Shown here: in pieces, positions 18,952 through 28,693 of the stretch
How positions within the stretch are numbered: the stretch's first letter is position 1
Layout: the number at the start of each line of letters is the position of its first letter
Assembly (NCBI RefSeq): GCF_007474545.1
Contig: NZ_VKOG01000002.1
Location: 186,001-250,000, forward strand
Direction: 5' to 3'
Length of the DNA stretch: 64,000 nucleotides
Origin: Chryseobacterium binzhouense
GTDB taxonomy: Bacteria; Bacteroidota; Bacteroidia; Flavobacteriales; Weeksellaceae
Translations under genes and position numbers: made by a program
Notes under the pieces: generated by a model
Databases searched by the model: none
Told to the model about the DNA's origin: nothing
Seen by the model: only the letters and a program-made list of their open reading frames with translations

Positions 18952-20268
18952 TTATAGTCTTTTGTCTACATCTTCTTTTGAAAATACACCTTTTACATCA
19001 TAAACCACTCCATTCTTTTTAATGAAGTGATTCAAGTTAAGGCTAAGAAACTCCTGATGAGCAACAGTAACAATTACAGCATCATATTTCTGATCGTCTT
19101 GCAATTCATGTAACGATAATTCAGAATAACAATTTATACCATATTCCTCAGAAACTTCTGAAGAATTTGCCCATGGATCAAAAGTTATTACTTCAGCACC
19201 ATATTCTTTTAAATTCGTAATAACGTCTATTGCTTTTGAATTTCTGATATCCGGACAATTTTCTTTAAAAGTAATACCCAAGTTTAAGATTTTTGCTCCT
19301 TTTATTTTAATATCTTTTTTGATCATTAATTTAACAACCTGAGAAGCAACAAATGATCCCATTGAATCATTCAATCTTCTGGCTGCTAAAATCAATTCAG
19401 AATAATATCCTATTTCCTGAGCTTTTTGGGCTAAATAAAAAGGATCTACTCCAATACAATGTCCTCCAACTAGACCTGGTTTAAATTTAAGAAAATTCCA
19501 TTTAGTTCCTGCTGCTTCTAAAACGTCATGGGTGTCAATATCCATTAAAGAAAAAATCTTAGCCAACTCATTCATGAAAGCAATATTCAGATCACGTTGA
19601 GAATTCTCAATAACTTTTGAAGCTTCCGCAACTTTAATAGTAGGTGCTAAATGTGTCCCTGCAACAATCACCGATTTGTATAAGTCATCAATAATTTTTC
19701 CTATTTCAGGTGTAGATCCGGATGTAACTTTTAAAATTTTCTCAACCGTATGTTCTTTGTCACCAGGATTGATTCTTTCAGGCGAATAACCTACGAAAAA
19801 ATCTTCATTAAACTTTAAACCTGATATTTTTTCTAAAACAGGAACACATTCTTCTTCAGTGACTCCGGGATAAACCGTTGACTCGTAAATAACTATATCT
19901 CCTTTAGATAATACATGACCAACCGTTTCACTTGATTTGTAAAGTGGAGTCAAATCTGGTCTGTTATGCTTATCTATAGGCGTTGGAACAGTTATAATAT
20001 AAACATTTGCATCAGTAATATCATTTACTGATGTTGAACAAAATAAACCGTTCTGGTTTTCTCTTAAAAAAGGATTAGTCTTTACAAGAACGGATTGCAA
20101 TATATTGTCTTCTATTTCAAAAGTCTTATCATTGCCTTTCTGAAGGTCGTTAATTCTTTTCTGATTGATATCAAACCCTACAACAGGATATTGAGTTGCA
20201 AAAAGTCGAGCTAGCGGTAATCCCACATATCCCAAACCAATTACTGCAATATTATATTTTTTGTTCAT
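18952..20268 (-). CDS. Nucleotide-sugar dehydrogenase, TviB/WbpA/WbpO group
   Basis: A 438-residue UDP-sugar 6-dehydrogenase with an N-terminal NAD motif (IGLGYVGLPLARLFA), catalytic Cys in KPGLVGGHCIGVDPFYLAQKA near residue 275 and the C-terminal GITFKENCPDIRNS region. It is closest in look to enzymes making UDP-GlcNAcA or UDP-GalNAcA (WbpA, WbpO, TviB), not to WecC, which is present separately in the locus. The exact hexosamine epimer cannot be decided from sequence. It sits between wzc and the cupin gene and would provide a uronic acid residue, giving an acidic polysaccharide. Confidence 0.86.
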   Translation of the reverse strand: MNKKYNIAVIGLGYVGLPLARLFATQYPVVGFDINQKRINDLQKGNDKTFEIEDNILQSVLVKTNPFLRENQNGLFCSTSVNDITDANVYIITVPTPIDKHNRPDLTPLYKSSETVGHVLSKGDIVIYESTVYPGVTEEECVPVLEKISGLKFNEDFFVGYSPERINPGDKEHTVEKILKVTSGSTPEIGKIIDDLYKSVIVAGTHLAPTIKVAEASKVIENSQRDLNIAFMNELAKIFSLMDIDTHDVLEAAGTKWNFLKFKPGLVGGHCIGVDPFYLAQKAQEIGYYSELILAARRLNDSMGSFVASQVVKLMIKKDIKIKGAKILNLGITFKENCPDIRNSKAIDVITNLKEYGAEVITFDPWANSSEVSEEYGINCYSELSLHELQDDQKYDAVIVTVAHQEFLSLNLNHFIKKNGVVYDVKGVFSKEDVDKRL

Positions 20269-20319
20269 TCTATGAAAGTTAACAGAATATCCTAAAGTGT
20301 ACAGCTTATCAATTACCTA

Positions 20320-22680
20320 TTAAATATTTTTTTTCCAAAACGGTTTTTTTTCATCAGCTGTATAGCCGTAACCGTATTTGTAGCCATAACCATATCCACT
20401 ATGCATTTTACTTACATCATTAAGCACCAAGCCAACATTTTTAATTTTCTTATCTTTTATCTGTTTATTGATAAAAGATATCAATTCTTTCTCAGTATAA
20501 CCTGACCGGGTGACGTAGACTGTAACATCAGCAACATCAGCAATCAGGAAAGAATCTGTCACCAGCATCATTGGAGCAGTATCCAAAAGAATATAATCAT
20601 ATATGTCTTTTAGGCTTTCAACAAGTTCCTGATATCGTCCGTTTGATAACAATTCGGTTGGATTCGGAGTAATAGCCCCAGAATAAATAACATCACAATT
20701 AGGGTTAAATGATGTCGGATGTATAATTTCAGATACCTGTAGATCATCATCATACATAAATTCTGACAAACCAACTAAACCTCTTCTGCTTTCGTTGTAT
20801 CTCTGCAATTGTGGATTTCTAATATCAGATCCAATAATAATCACCTTTTTTCGTGGTGTTGCTAACGTCAGTGCTAAGTTAACAGAAGTAAATGTTTTAC
20901 CCTCTCCTTTAACACTTGATGTTACAAAAATAACATGTCCTTTTTTATTTTTAGGAAGCATAAAATTGATGTTGGTTATCAGGATTCTAAATGCTTCCGC
21001 TAAAGGTGATAAGTCATTCATTTGAACGATCTCCTGCTCACCTTTATTAAGAGATGGCAGTTCACCAATAACCGTTGTACCATTAGCAAGCTTTTCAAGA
21101 TCATTCTTTGATTTTATCTTATTATTGAATAATTCAGCAAAATAAATGATTCCAAAAGGTATTAATAGCCCAACAAGCATTGCTCCCAGATAAATAATTA
21201 TCTTTTTGGGAGATACTGGTATGGGATTTGTCAATGCGTCATCAACAATTCTGGCTTTAGGGGCAGCAATCGCGAGCGAGATAGCAGCTTCTTCTCTTTT
21301 TTGAAGCAGCAATAAATACAGTTGTTCTTTTATATTCTGTTGTCTTTCGATGCTTCTAAATAACTTTTCCTGAACAGGGATTTTGGAAATTCTGCCTGAT
21401 AAACGGCTCTGTTCACCCAAAATATTGCTTCTTGCTATTTGCAATGCTGACCTACTTTTCTGTAAACTTTGGATTACAGAACTTCTCATACTGTTGATTT
21501 GACTGGTAATGTCCTGCACAAGAGGATTTGCTGTTGTTGAATTTTCCAGCAAACGGTTGCGTTCAATAACCAATTGATTGTATGCTCCTATATTGGTAGA
21601 AGCATCTGAATCAGATAGTCCAACGTTCAAAGGTAAAACCTGATAGTTTCCCTGTCGGTTAATAGAATTTAACAGACTATTAACGAGCTCCAATTGCGAT
21701 TCATTTTCAATTTGTTTTTCTCTGCCGTTTGCAGCTGTCTGCAAAGAAAGTTCTGCTTCAGTCTGAATATCTGCAATATTATTCTGAACCTTAAAACTTT
21801 CTTTCTGCGATTCCACATTGCCAAGCTCTTTACTGATAAGGTTAATTCTTTCATCAATAAAGCTGGCTGTTTTCTGAGCTTCCGAATTTTTATCTAAAAT
21901 CGCTTCTCTATTATAATTTACAGCTAAGCGATTTAAAATATCCTCAGATTTATCCGAAACAGGATCTGTAATAGCAATTTTGAGTACAGTAGCTTCTTTT
22001 TGTACCAAGCTCACATTAAGTTTAGAGAGGTAATATCTCGCCCTATTGATTCCAGACATAAACTGCAGCTTATAAACTTCATTATTGACAGAGTTTTTAA
22101 ATCCTGTATTTTTCTGAAACATTACAACACCAAACGGCATAGATACCGCTTTATTGAATGATGCCTTTATTGGTTTTTTAAAGCTTTCAGATTCAATAAA
22201 AATCTCATTCCCAGTGATTTTTGCAGTAACTTCATGCTTGGGATATACCGCTTTATCTTTTTCATTGATAACTCTTACAAAGAAAGGTGCACTTTCTTTA
22301 TAGAGTTCTGTTTCTTTGATCTTTCCTTTTGAGTAAATATTCGTTTCCAGTGCAAGTTCCCGCACAACCGAAAGCATGAGCTTTTTTGATTTTAAAATCT
22401 CAATCTCATTATCAACAGAATTAGTCCCCATTCCTCCGATACCACCCAACTCTGAAATTACTGACATCTCAGGCTGCCCAGAAGTTGACTTTTTAACCTC
22501 TTTAATCAATAATGTAGATTCAGTACTATAAACTGGTATTGAATATCTTAGAAAAAACCATGCTAAAAGTCCTGCAACAATAGCTCCTGCAAAAAACCAA
22601 TACCATCGGTATAGATAAGGTTTAATAATTTCCCTGATATTTAGATTTTCTTCCTGAATGTCTTCCTGATTGTAATCCAC
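20320..22680 (-). CDS. wzc: Wzc-like polysaccharide co-polymerase and tyrosine autokinase
   Basis: A 786-residue inner-membrane protein controlling chain length and export. It has a Wzz-type N-terminus with a membrane segment at about residues 28-48, a periplasmic coiled-coil region (about 260-450), a second membrane segment near 500, and a cytoplasmic BY-kinase. The kinase shows Walker A (SSVKGEGKTFTSVNLA, about 595), Walker A' (IIGSDIRNPQL) and Walker B (YILLDTAPMML). The C-terminal tail has a cluster of alternating Tyr and Gly (GYGYGYKYGYGY) as the autophosphorylation target. It follows the Wza-like gene by 16 bases, the standard pairing. Confidence 0.92.
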   Translation of the reverse strand: MDYNQEDIQEENLNIREIIKPYLYRWYWFFAGAIVAGLLAWFFLRYSIPVYSTESTLLIKEVKKSTSGQPEMSVISELGGIGGMGTNSVDNEIEILKSKKLMLSVVRELALETNIYSKGKIKETELYKESAPFFVRVINEKDKAVYPKHEVTAKITGNEIFIESESFKKPIKASFNKAVSMPFGVVMFQKNTGFKNSVNNEVYKLQFMSGINRARYYLSKLNVSLVQKEATVLKIAITDPVSDKSEDILNRLAVNYNREAILDKNSEAQKTASFIDERINLISKELGNVESQKESFKVQNNIADIQTEAELSLQTAANGREKQIENESQLELVNSLLNSINRQGNYQVLPLNVGLSDSDASTNIGAYNQLVIERNRLLENSTTANPLVQDITSQINSMRSSVIQSLQKSRSALQIARSNILGEQSRLSGRISKIPVQEKLFRSIERQQNIKEQLYLLLLQKREEAAISLAIAAPKARIVDDALTNPIPVSPKKIIIYLGAMLVGLLIPFGIIYFAELFNNKIKSKNDLEKLANGTTVIGELPSLNKGEQEIVQMNDLSPLAEAFRILITNINFMLPKNKKGHVIFVTSSVKGEGKTFTSVNLALTLATPRKKVIIIGSDIRNPQLQRYNESRRGLVGLSEFMYDDDLQVSEIIHPTSFNPNCDVIYSGAITPNPTELLSNGRYQELVESLKDIYDYILLDTAPMMLVTDSFLIADVADVTVYVTRSGYTEKELISFINKQIKDKKIKNVGLVLNDVSKMHSGYGYGYKYGYGYTADEKKPFWKKNI

Positions 22681-22696
22681 TATTATATATCTTAAA

Positions 22697-23506
22697 TTAA
22701 TTTCTTGTTAGTGCTAATACACCTAATGCAATTGAAGCGATTACCGAAGCAACAGATATATAAAGACCTGTATTAGGGTCTATTCTGGCTGCTTTTTCAC
22801 GTACAGCATTTGGCTGCACATAAATCATATCATTCTGCTTGAGATAATAGTAAGGCGAACTAATAAACTCAGCACTTGTTAAATCGACTCTTTGCTGTGT
22901 AAACTGACCGTCCACATTTCTGACAATCAGAACATTTTTTCTTAAACCAAAAGGAGTTAAATCTCCAGCCATTCCCAAAGCTCCAAAAAGCGTTGTATTG
23001 CCATCGGGAATAATATATTGTCCGGGTCTTGCAACTTCTCCTAAAATTGAAATTTTAAAATTGACCAGTTTTACATCAACAACAGGATCTTTAACATATT
23101 TGGAGATCAGGTCTACCAATTTTGTCCTGAAAGTCTCTACCGTTTCTTCTCTTGCACTTATTTTTCCTATTTGCGGAAATGTAATATTCCAATCAGTATC
23201 AACCATATACATTGGTCCCGAAACAGGCAGTTGCTGTGGTAGATTATTTGAACTTGGCATAGAATATTGAGTAATGGTAGTGCTTGAGGAGTAATTCTGA
23301 TTAAATGGCTTTACAACATCCATATCTTTGGCAGAAACATTAATCACTAACTGATCTCCCGGTTGGAGGGTGCTTCTACTATTTTTAACAGAATTATTCA
23401 ATGCAATACTTTCTATATCCTTCATATAGTTTATTTCCTGTCTTGGGGTACAGGAAAAAACAGATAAACCAAGAACTCCGTAAACGAAATATTTTCTTAA
23501 TATCAT
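22697..23506 (-). CDS. wza: Outer-membrane polysaccharide export lipoprotein, Wza-like
   Basis: A 269-residue protein forming, or contributing to, the outer-membrane export channel. The start is placed at the ATG complementary to 23504-23506 because it gives a proper lipoprotein signal (MILRKYFVYGVLGLSVFSC), with lipidation expected at Cys19; the longer open frame upstream has no signal. A polysaccharide export domain (TLQPGDQLVINV) is followed by an SLBB domain (KISILGEVARPGQYIIPDGN). The C-terminus carries a hydrophobic segment, as in many Bacteroidota homologues. It works with the Wzc-like kinase encoded next. Confidence 0.9.
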   Translation of the reverse strand: MILRKYFVYGVLGLSVFSCTPRQEINYMKDIESIALNNSVKNSRSTLQPGDQLVINVSAKDMDVVKPFNQNYSSSTTITQYSMPSSNNLPQQLPVSGPMYMVDTDWNITFPQIGKISAREETVETFRTKLVDLISKYVKDPVVDVKLVNFKISILGEVARPGQYIIPDGNTTLFGALGMAGDLTPFGLRKNVLIVRNVDGQFTQQRVDLTSAEFISSPYYYLKQNDMIYVQPNAVREKAARIDPNTGLYISVASVIASIALGVLALTRN

Positions 23507-23648
23507 TTTTGATAATTTTTTCACAAAAATAGGATTATTATTTGTAATTGGTAATTTGTTTCTAAACATTGGCAAAATTAATATTTCAATATTATTTTTA
23601 AATTATAGAGTATTAAATTTATTAGATATTTTCATTGAATGAGACATA

Positions 23649-25601
23649 TTAAATATCTGAAACTTCAATCTTTTTTTTATCTAAAACTTCAAATTCGGAA
23701 TTATTACTGATAAATTCCGGTACAATTTTTTTTAAAATTCTTACTACCTGCAATTTATCTCTTTTTATAGCCGATTTTATTATTTGTTTGCACAACATTT
23801 CAATTTCAGAGAACCTTAAGCATGGATCTTTTGAAATCATAATTTTCTGATGATGGGTCGGGACAGTTGTAGCATCATTGCTAAGCAACTCTTCATACAA
23901 CTTCTCTCCTGGTCTTAAGCCAATAAACTTAATTTTTATATCCTCATCCGGAGTAAAACCAGACAATTTTATCATTCTGCGGGCCAAATCCAAAATTTTT
24001 ACCGGCTCTCCCATATCAAATACATAAATCTCACCTCCGCTGCCCATTGTACCCGCTTCCAATACCAATTCGCAGGCTTCAGGTATAGTCATGAAATAAC
24101 GTATAATATCAGGATGAGTAATAGTAACAGGTCCTCCTTTTTCAATTTGCTTTTTAAAATGGGGAATCACAGAACCATTAGATCCCAAAACATTACCAAA
24201 TCTTGTAGTAATAAACTTTGTAGTATTTCCCTCACTTCCCTGTAGTGACTGCACAAAAAGTTCAGCAGTACGTTTTGAAGCACCCATAACATTAGTAGGA
24301 TTTACTGCCTTATCTGTGGATACCATTACAAAACGGTTCACTTTATATTTTTTAGAAAGCATGGCAACGTTTCTGGTTCCCAGAACATTAACAAAAATAG
24401 CCTCATGTGGATTTTCTTCAATAAGCGGAACATGTTTATAGGCTGCCGCATGGTATACCATTGAAAACTGATAATTTTCAAACAATGCTTCTAAACGATA
24501 ATTATTAGAAATATCAGCTAAAACGAATTTAAATTTCTGATTCGGAAATTTTTCAAGCAAGTCTAATTCCAATTCATATAATGGTGATTCTGCCTGATCT
24601 ACAACAACAATTACAGACGGCTCAAACTGGGCAACCTGTCTTACAATTTCACTACCAATCGATCCCGCTCCCCCAGTAACCAAAACATTTTTCCCTGAAT
24701 GCCTTTTCTTAACCGCCTCATTTTCTATTTTAATAGGTTTTCTGTTAAGTAAATCCTCTATCTGAAGATTACGAATGCCCCCTACAAAATCTGACTCCCG
24801 CATCTTGCTTAAAGTAGGTGCTTTTAAAACCTTTAGTCCGTTATCCAAGGCATAAGTCATCCATTCTACAAGTTCTTGCTTGCTCATAATTTCTTTGATA
24901 ATAAGAACTGCATCAAACTGACCGATTAAATATTTATCCTTAAAAAACTTATCAATATTATATATTTTCCGTCCCAGTAATAAAGCTTTATTAGAGTCTG
25001 ATCTTTTGGTAAGGAAGCCTTCTAAACGATAAGGATAATTAGGATTGTGAAGAATTGCTCTTGCTAAAGATACTGATGCATCACCAACGCCAACCACAGC
25101 AACTCTGACCTTAGAGCTGCCTTTATAATCAATAAGAATATTAAACATTTGCTTTATAACCATTCTGAAAAAAAACATAATAGAAATGGATATAAAGAAA
25201 TAAAGAAATAAATTCGGATACAAAAACAGCGGTTTACCTACATCCAGATTAAATAGAAAATTAATAACCAGAAGTGTAGACAGAGTGCTCCCGGAGCATA
25301 AAATAATTTTAAAAAAATCAAAAAAGGTTGAATGCCTGATAATTCCGGCATAAGTTTTATATACAAACATGAAGAAAGCATTTACTGTGATAATAATTGC
25401 TATCTTGATATAAATATATTCGGGGAAATTCACTCTAACATGAAGTTTCTCAATAAAATAGTAAGATATAAAAATAGATAAAAAAGCTATTGATAAATCT
25501 AAAAACAATACTGTCCACCTGGGTATATATCTTAATTCTGTGAGTTTTACTACATTATCCCCTGTATATAATGAACTAAAAGCGTCTTTAAGCTTTTTCA
25601 T
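23649..25601 (-). CDS. Membrane-bound nucleoside-diphosphate-sugar 4,6-dehydratase (WbpM/CapD/FlaA1 family)
   Basis: A 650-residue protein with four N-terminal membrane helices (about residues 30-145), a first Rossmann-like region (about 165-290) and a C-terminal dehydratase domain. The latter begins KNVLVTGGAGSIGSEIVRQ near residue 304 and carries STDKAVNPTNVMGASKR. The Met in place of the usual catalytic Tyr (M-x-x-x-K) is normal in the large WbpM-type enzymes, which convert UDP-GlcNAc to a 4-keto-6-deoxy sugar on the way to QuiNAc or FucNAc. It is the first gene of the polysaccharide operon, with 73 bases to the next. Confidence 0.9.
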   Translation of the reverse strand: MKKLKDAFSSLYTGDNVVKLTELRYIPRWTVLFLDLSIAFLSIFISYYFIEKLHVRVNFPEYIYIKIAIIITVNAFFMFVYKTYAGIIRHSTFFDFFKIILCSGSTLSTLLVINFLFNLDVGKPLFLYPNLFLYFFISISIMFFFRMVIKQMFNILIDYKGSSKVRVAVVGVGDASVSLARAILHNPNYPYRLEGFLTKRSDSNKALLLGRKIYNIDKFFKDKYLIGQFDAVLIIKEIMSKQELVEWMTYALDNGLKVLKAPTLSKMRESDFVGGIRNLQIEDLLNRKPIKIENEAVKKRHSGKNVLVTGGAGSIGSEIVRQVAQFEPSVIVVVDQAESPLYELELDLLEKFPNQKFKFVLADISNNYRLEALFENYQFSMVYHAAAYKHVPLIEENPHEAIFVNVLGTRNVAMLSKKYKVNRFVMVSTDKAVNPTNVMGASKRTAELFVQSLQGSEGNTTKFITTRFGNVLGSNGSVIPHFKKQIEKGGPVTITHPDIIRYFMTIPEACELVLEAGTMGSGGEIYVFDMGEPVKILDLARRMIKLSGFTPDEDIKIKFIGLRPGEKLYEELLSNDATTVPTHHQKIMISKDPCLRFSEIEMLCKQIIKSAIKRDKLQVVRILKKIVPEFISNNSEFEVLDKKKIEVSDI

Positions 25602-25632
25602 TTAATGAATTTGTATTTTGCTTATTTTTCTG

Positions 25633-25640
25633 CAAATGTA
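25633..25640 (-). promoter_or_regulatory. Candidate -7 element of the polysaccharide operon
   Basis: TACATTTG on the minus strand matches TAnnTTTG and lies 32 bases upstream of the first gene of the operon. A TTG at the expected distance is not seen, so the assignment rests on the -7 element and on position. The 251-base gap 25602-25852 holds no other gene that I can support. Confidence 0.45.
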
Positions 25641-25852
25641 GTTATATTAATTGTATAAAAAAATATGGGTGTTAAACATTTACCAACAAAAAAAAGATAG
25701 AATTTTGATAAAAATTATACCACACGCCATCCCTAAACAGAAAAATAAAAAAATGTTGATAAAAATTTAATACCAAACATTTAAATAAAGTTCTAGCAAA
25801 AGTTAATTAATTATTTATCATTTACTCTTTTATTGGCTCTGTAAGAATATGG

Positions 25853-26683
25853 TCAATTATTTTCAAGTAATATACTTACCCATTCTTCACGTTGTAATTT
25901 CTTTTTCATTTTAAGATTATTTTCCGTACAAACTTCAAGAATATCATCCACATCAAAAAAACAAAGTCCGGATAATAAAAGTTGACCACCATTATTCAGT
26001 ACAGATTCATAAACAGGAATGTCAGATATCAGTATATTTCTGTTGATATTAGCCAAAATAATATCGTATTGATCTTCACCCAAATTTTCAGCAGTTCCCA
26101 ACTCAATATCCAGTTCTACATTATTTCTTTCAGCATTTTCTTTAGAATTTTCTACAGACCATTCATCAATATCTATTGCTTTTGTTTCACCAGCGCCTAT
26201 CTGTTTTGCATAAATTGCTAAAACAGAAGTTCCACACCCCATATCCAATACTTTTTTATTTTTAAAATCCATCTCCATCATCTGCTGAATCATCAAGTGA
26301 GTGGTAGGATGATGACCTGTTCCAAAAGACATCTTAGGCTGAATGATAATTTCATGCATTCCCGGAACAGATTCATGAAATTCGGCTCTTATTAAAACTT
26401 TATCATCAATATTAATAGGTTCAAAATTCTTTTCCCACTCTTCGTTCCAGTTGATATTAGGCATTTCGGTAAACGAAAATTCAATTTTTACATCCTGATT
26501 TTGAAAAAGCGGAAGGTTTTTAAGCTGATTATCATCAAATAAATCTTTTTGAACATATCCTAAAATACCATCATTTTCTTCTGTAAAGCTGTCAAAACCG
26601 ATTTCAATAAGCTCTGCCATCAATATTTCATTCCACGGCTGAAGGGGAGATATTTTAAAACTGAATTCAAGATAATTTTGCAT
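25853..26683 (-). CDS. prmA: Ribosomal protein L11 methyltransferase
   Basis: A 276-residue SAM-dependent methyltransferase expected to methylate ribosomal protein L11. The SAM motif (VLDMGCGTSVLAIYAKQIGA) lies near residue 145, preceded by the PrmA-typical PKMSFGTGHHPTT near 117, and followed by the post-motif DIILANINRNIL near 205. The N-terminal substrate-recognition part is short, as in other Bacteroidota PrmA. It stands alone, read toward the polysaccharide operon, with a TATTTTTG -7-like element (26698-26705) just upstream of its start. Confidence 0.92.
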   Translation of the reverse strand: MQNYLEFSFKISPLQPWNEILMAELIEIGFDSFTEENDGILGYVQKDLFDDNQLKNLPLFQNQDVKIEFSFTEMPNINWNEEWEKNFEPINIDDKVLIRAEFHESVPGMHEIIIQPKMSFGTGHHPTTHLMIQQMMEMDFKNKKVLDMGCGTSVLAIYAKQIGAGETKAIDIDEWSVENSKENAERNNVELDIELGTAENLGEDQYDIILANINRNILISDIPVYESVLNNGGQLLLSGLCFFDVDDILEVCTENNLKMKKKLQREEWVSILLENN

Positions 26684-26807
26684 AAAAAAATTTTCTGCAA
26701 AAATAGCTTTTTAAATTTTTATAACTCCGAAATATAAACCGATAAATTATCAAATAAATATTCGGCAGATTTTTTGCAAACACAATAACAGTCAAATATA
26801 TTATAAT

Positions 26808-27074
26808 ATGAAAACAACAGTTGCAATCATTGCACTTGCTTCTCTTACTTTTGGAAGCTGTGCAGATAAAAAAGAAAACAGAGAAGAGTTCAAAGAAGAA
26901 CACAACAAAGATTTTATGAGAAACAATATGGGCGAAACTGCCGCTTCAAATTCGGAACAGTCACCCTATCCTGATACAGATACCCCTAAAGCATTGAGAG
27001 ATACAGCAGCCTCGGCTACTGACTATAAAAGTAAAGAATCAAGACCCAACACTTCGGTAGGAGGTTCAAGATAA
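26808..27074 (+). CDS. Small lipoprotein of unknown function
   Basis: An 88-residue protein with a clear lipoprotein signal peptide (MKTTVAIIALASLTFGSC, lipidation at Cys18) and a low-complexity, charged, Ser/Thr-rich mature part without recognised domains. It is a single-gene unit divergent from prmA and followed by a strong hairpin terminator. The family is not recognised; such short lipoproteins are frequent in Chryseobacterium-type genomes. Confidence 0.75.
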   Translation: MKTTVAIIALASLTFGSCADKKENREEFKEEHNKDFMRNNMGETAASNSEQSPYPDTDTPKALRDTAASATDYKSKESRPNTSVGGSR

Positions 27075-27080
27075 AATTTT

Positions 27081-27110
27081 AATCCGCAAAATAATTTTGC
27101 GGATTTTTTA
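27081..27110 (+). terminator. Rho-independent terminator after the small lipoprotein gene
   Basis: A perfect inverted repeat of AATCCGCAAA is followed by a run of T. It lies 7 bases after the stop codon. Confidence 0.85.
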
Positions 27111-27162
27111 TTTCACTTATGTTATTATTTATGAAAAGAGAATAATTTTTTAACATAATCAT

Positions 27163-27170
27163 TACATTTG
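27163..27170 (+). promoter_or_regulatory. Candidate -7 element before the thioredoxin-like gene
   Basis: TACATTTG lies 19 bases upstream of the ATG at 27190, matching TAnnTTTG. No clear TTG occurs at the usual distance upstream. Confidence 0.45.
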
Positions 27171-27189
27171 TATCCAACAAAAAAAATTC

Positions 27190-28350
27190 ATGAAAAAAAC
27201 AGCAATACTTTCATTTCTCTTCTTTGCTGCATTCACGTTTGCACAGGGAATTAAATTTGATGAAGGAAACTTCAAAACTCTTTTGGCAAAAGCTAAAAAA
27301 GAAAACAAACTTATATTTATTGATGCTTATGCAGTCTGGTGCGGACCATGCAAGCTGATGGTAAAAAATATTTTTCCGCTTCAATCTGTCGGTGATATTT
27401 ACAACAGCCGTTTCATCAATGCTAAAATTGATATGGAAAAAGGTGAAGGTATTGAACTTGCAAAAAAATACAATGTAAAAGTCTTCCCTACATATCTTTT
27501 TATTGACGGTGACGGAGAAGAAGTTCACAGAACAATAGGCTATGTAGAAGAAAATGATTTCATCCAATTTGCAAAAGATGCCGAAGATCCTGCTAAAAGA
27601 CTTACATCATTAAAACAGAAATTTGAAAAAGGAGAAAAAGATCCTGCTTTTTTGTTAAATCTTGCAGAGCTTACAGTCTACAGTGATACCAAATTATCTA
27701 ACCAGATTCTTGAAAGATATTTTGATGGAAATCCTGAGTTAAATCAGAGCAATCTTCAATTGCTGTTTCAGGCAATGAAAAGCACCGATGATTCATCATA
27801 CAGGATTTTTCAGGCTAAAAAAGCAGAGATTCTGAAAATGATGCCCGAAAAAAACTATGATAACATCGACAAAAATGTAAAAATAAATACAGCAGTAAGC
27901 AAATCTTACAATCCAAATACAAAAAAATTTGATGACAGCTATTTTTTAGCAGAAACTCAAAAATTTATGACGAAGGAAGAAGCTGGAAAATTACTGATTA
28001 AAGTAAAATCAAGCAGAGCCTTGAAAGATAAAGATTTTGCAGCCTATGAAAAACTTACTTTAGAACATTACAAAGACTACGCCTCGGCTTCTTCAGAAGA
28101 ACTCAATTCTATCGCATGGAATTTCTTTGAAAACATCAAAACAAAATCATCTTTAGAAACCGCTGTAAAATGGGCTCAGGAATCAGTAAAGAAGAATGAA
28201 AATTTTGCCAATACAGACACCCTGGCTAATTTATATAACAAAGTCGGTGATAAGAAAAATGCTAAAATTTGGGCAGAAAAATCTATCCAACTAGCGAAAG
28301 CAACCGGACAAGATGCCACTGACACAGAAAAATTGTTAAAGAGCTTATAA
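27190..28350 (+). CDS. Exported thioredoxin-fold protein with helical C-terminal region
   Basis: A 386-residue protein with a signal peptide (about 19 residues, ending FTFAQG) and a thioredoxin domain carrying the redox pair in AVWCGPCKLM near residue 50 and the cis-Pro in KVFPTYLFIDG. The rest (about residues 140-386) is helical and resembles TPR-like repeats, with a last motif DTLANLYNKVGDKKNAKIWAEK. It probably acts on disulfides in the periplasm, possibly as a partner-binding oxidoreductase. It is monocistronic and followed by a terminator. Function beyond the fold is not established. Confidence 0.83.
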   Translation: MKKTAILSFLFFAAFTFAQGIKFDEGNFKTLLAKAKKENKLIFIDAYAVWCGPCKLMVKNIFPLQSVGDIYNSRFINAKIDMEKGEGIELAKKYNVKVFPTYLFIDGDGEEVHRTIGYVEENDFIQFAKDAEDPAKRLTSLKQKFEKGEKDPAFLLNLAELTVYSDTKLSNQILERYFDGNPELNQSNLQLLFQAMKSTDDSSYRIFQAKKAEILKMMPEKNYDNIDKNVKINTAVSKSYNPNTKKFDDSYFLAETQKFMTKEEAGKLLIKVKSSRALKDKDFAAYEKLTLEHYKDYASASSEELNSIAWNFFENIKTKSSLETAVKWAQESVKKNENFANTDTLANLYNKVGDKKNAKIWAEKSIQLAKATGQDATDTEKLLKSL

Positions 28351-28372
28351 ATTTTTCCTTTTTAGATATATC

Positions 28373-28405
28373 AATCGCAGCACTAATGTGTTGCGATTTT
28401 TTTAT
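28373..28405 (+). terminator. Terminator after the thioredoxin-like gene
   Basis: AATCGCAGCAC and GTGTTGCGATT pair with one G-U, separated by TAAT and followed by a long T run. Confidence 0.8.
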
Positions 28406-28421
28406 TTTTACTATTTGTAAA

Positions 28422-28673
28422 TAACTTAAGTTCGGGATAATAACTGATTTTCAAAATAAACATATTTTACAGCAAAGAAAAATAAAGAATATCTACTTTT
28501 GAAAGGCTTTTAAGTTAAACAATGCCACTTCTTTTATTAAGTAAGACGTAATTCTGTATTATTTGGATAAGCTGAAGTTTCTAGTGAGCGTAGTCGAATG
28601 CCTTTGTTTAGTTTAAGTGTAGAATCACGCCGATCTCTTGTTTGGCTTACCATTTATCCCGACCTCACATTAA
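28422..28673. repeat. MITE-like repeat, copy 1
   Basis: This segment is bounded by TAACTTAAGTTCGGGATAA and the inverted counterpart TTATCCCGACCTCACATTAA. Inside are AGCAAAGAAAAATAAA, GAAAGGCTTTTAAGTTAAAC, and a left TGCCACTTC facing a right TAGTCGAATGCCTTTG. It has no coding capacity. It resembles copy 2 at 28694-28983 in order and sequence of its parts but is more degenerate. The motif GAGCGTAGTCGAA is widely dispersed in flavobacterial genomes from memory. Mobilisation by a transposase acting in trans is inference. Confidence 0.6.
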
Positions 28674-28693
28674 CTCCTTAATTTAAGCCTAAT

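Noticed and set aside
23507-23575. Longer start of the Wza-like protein
   Set aside because: The extension would bury the lipoprotein signal that is perfect from the second Met at 23506.
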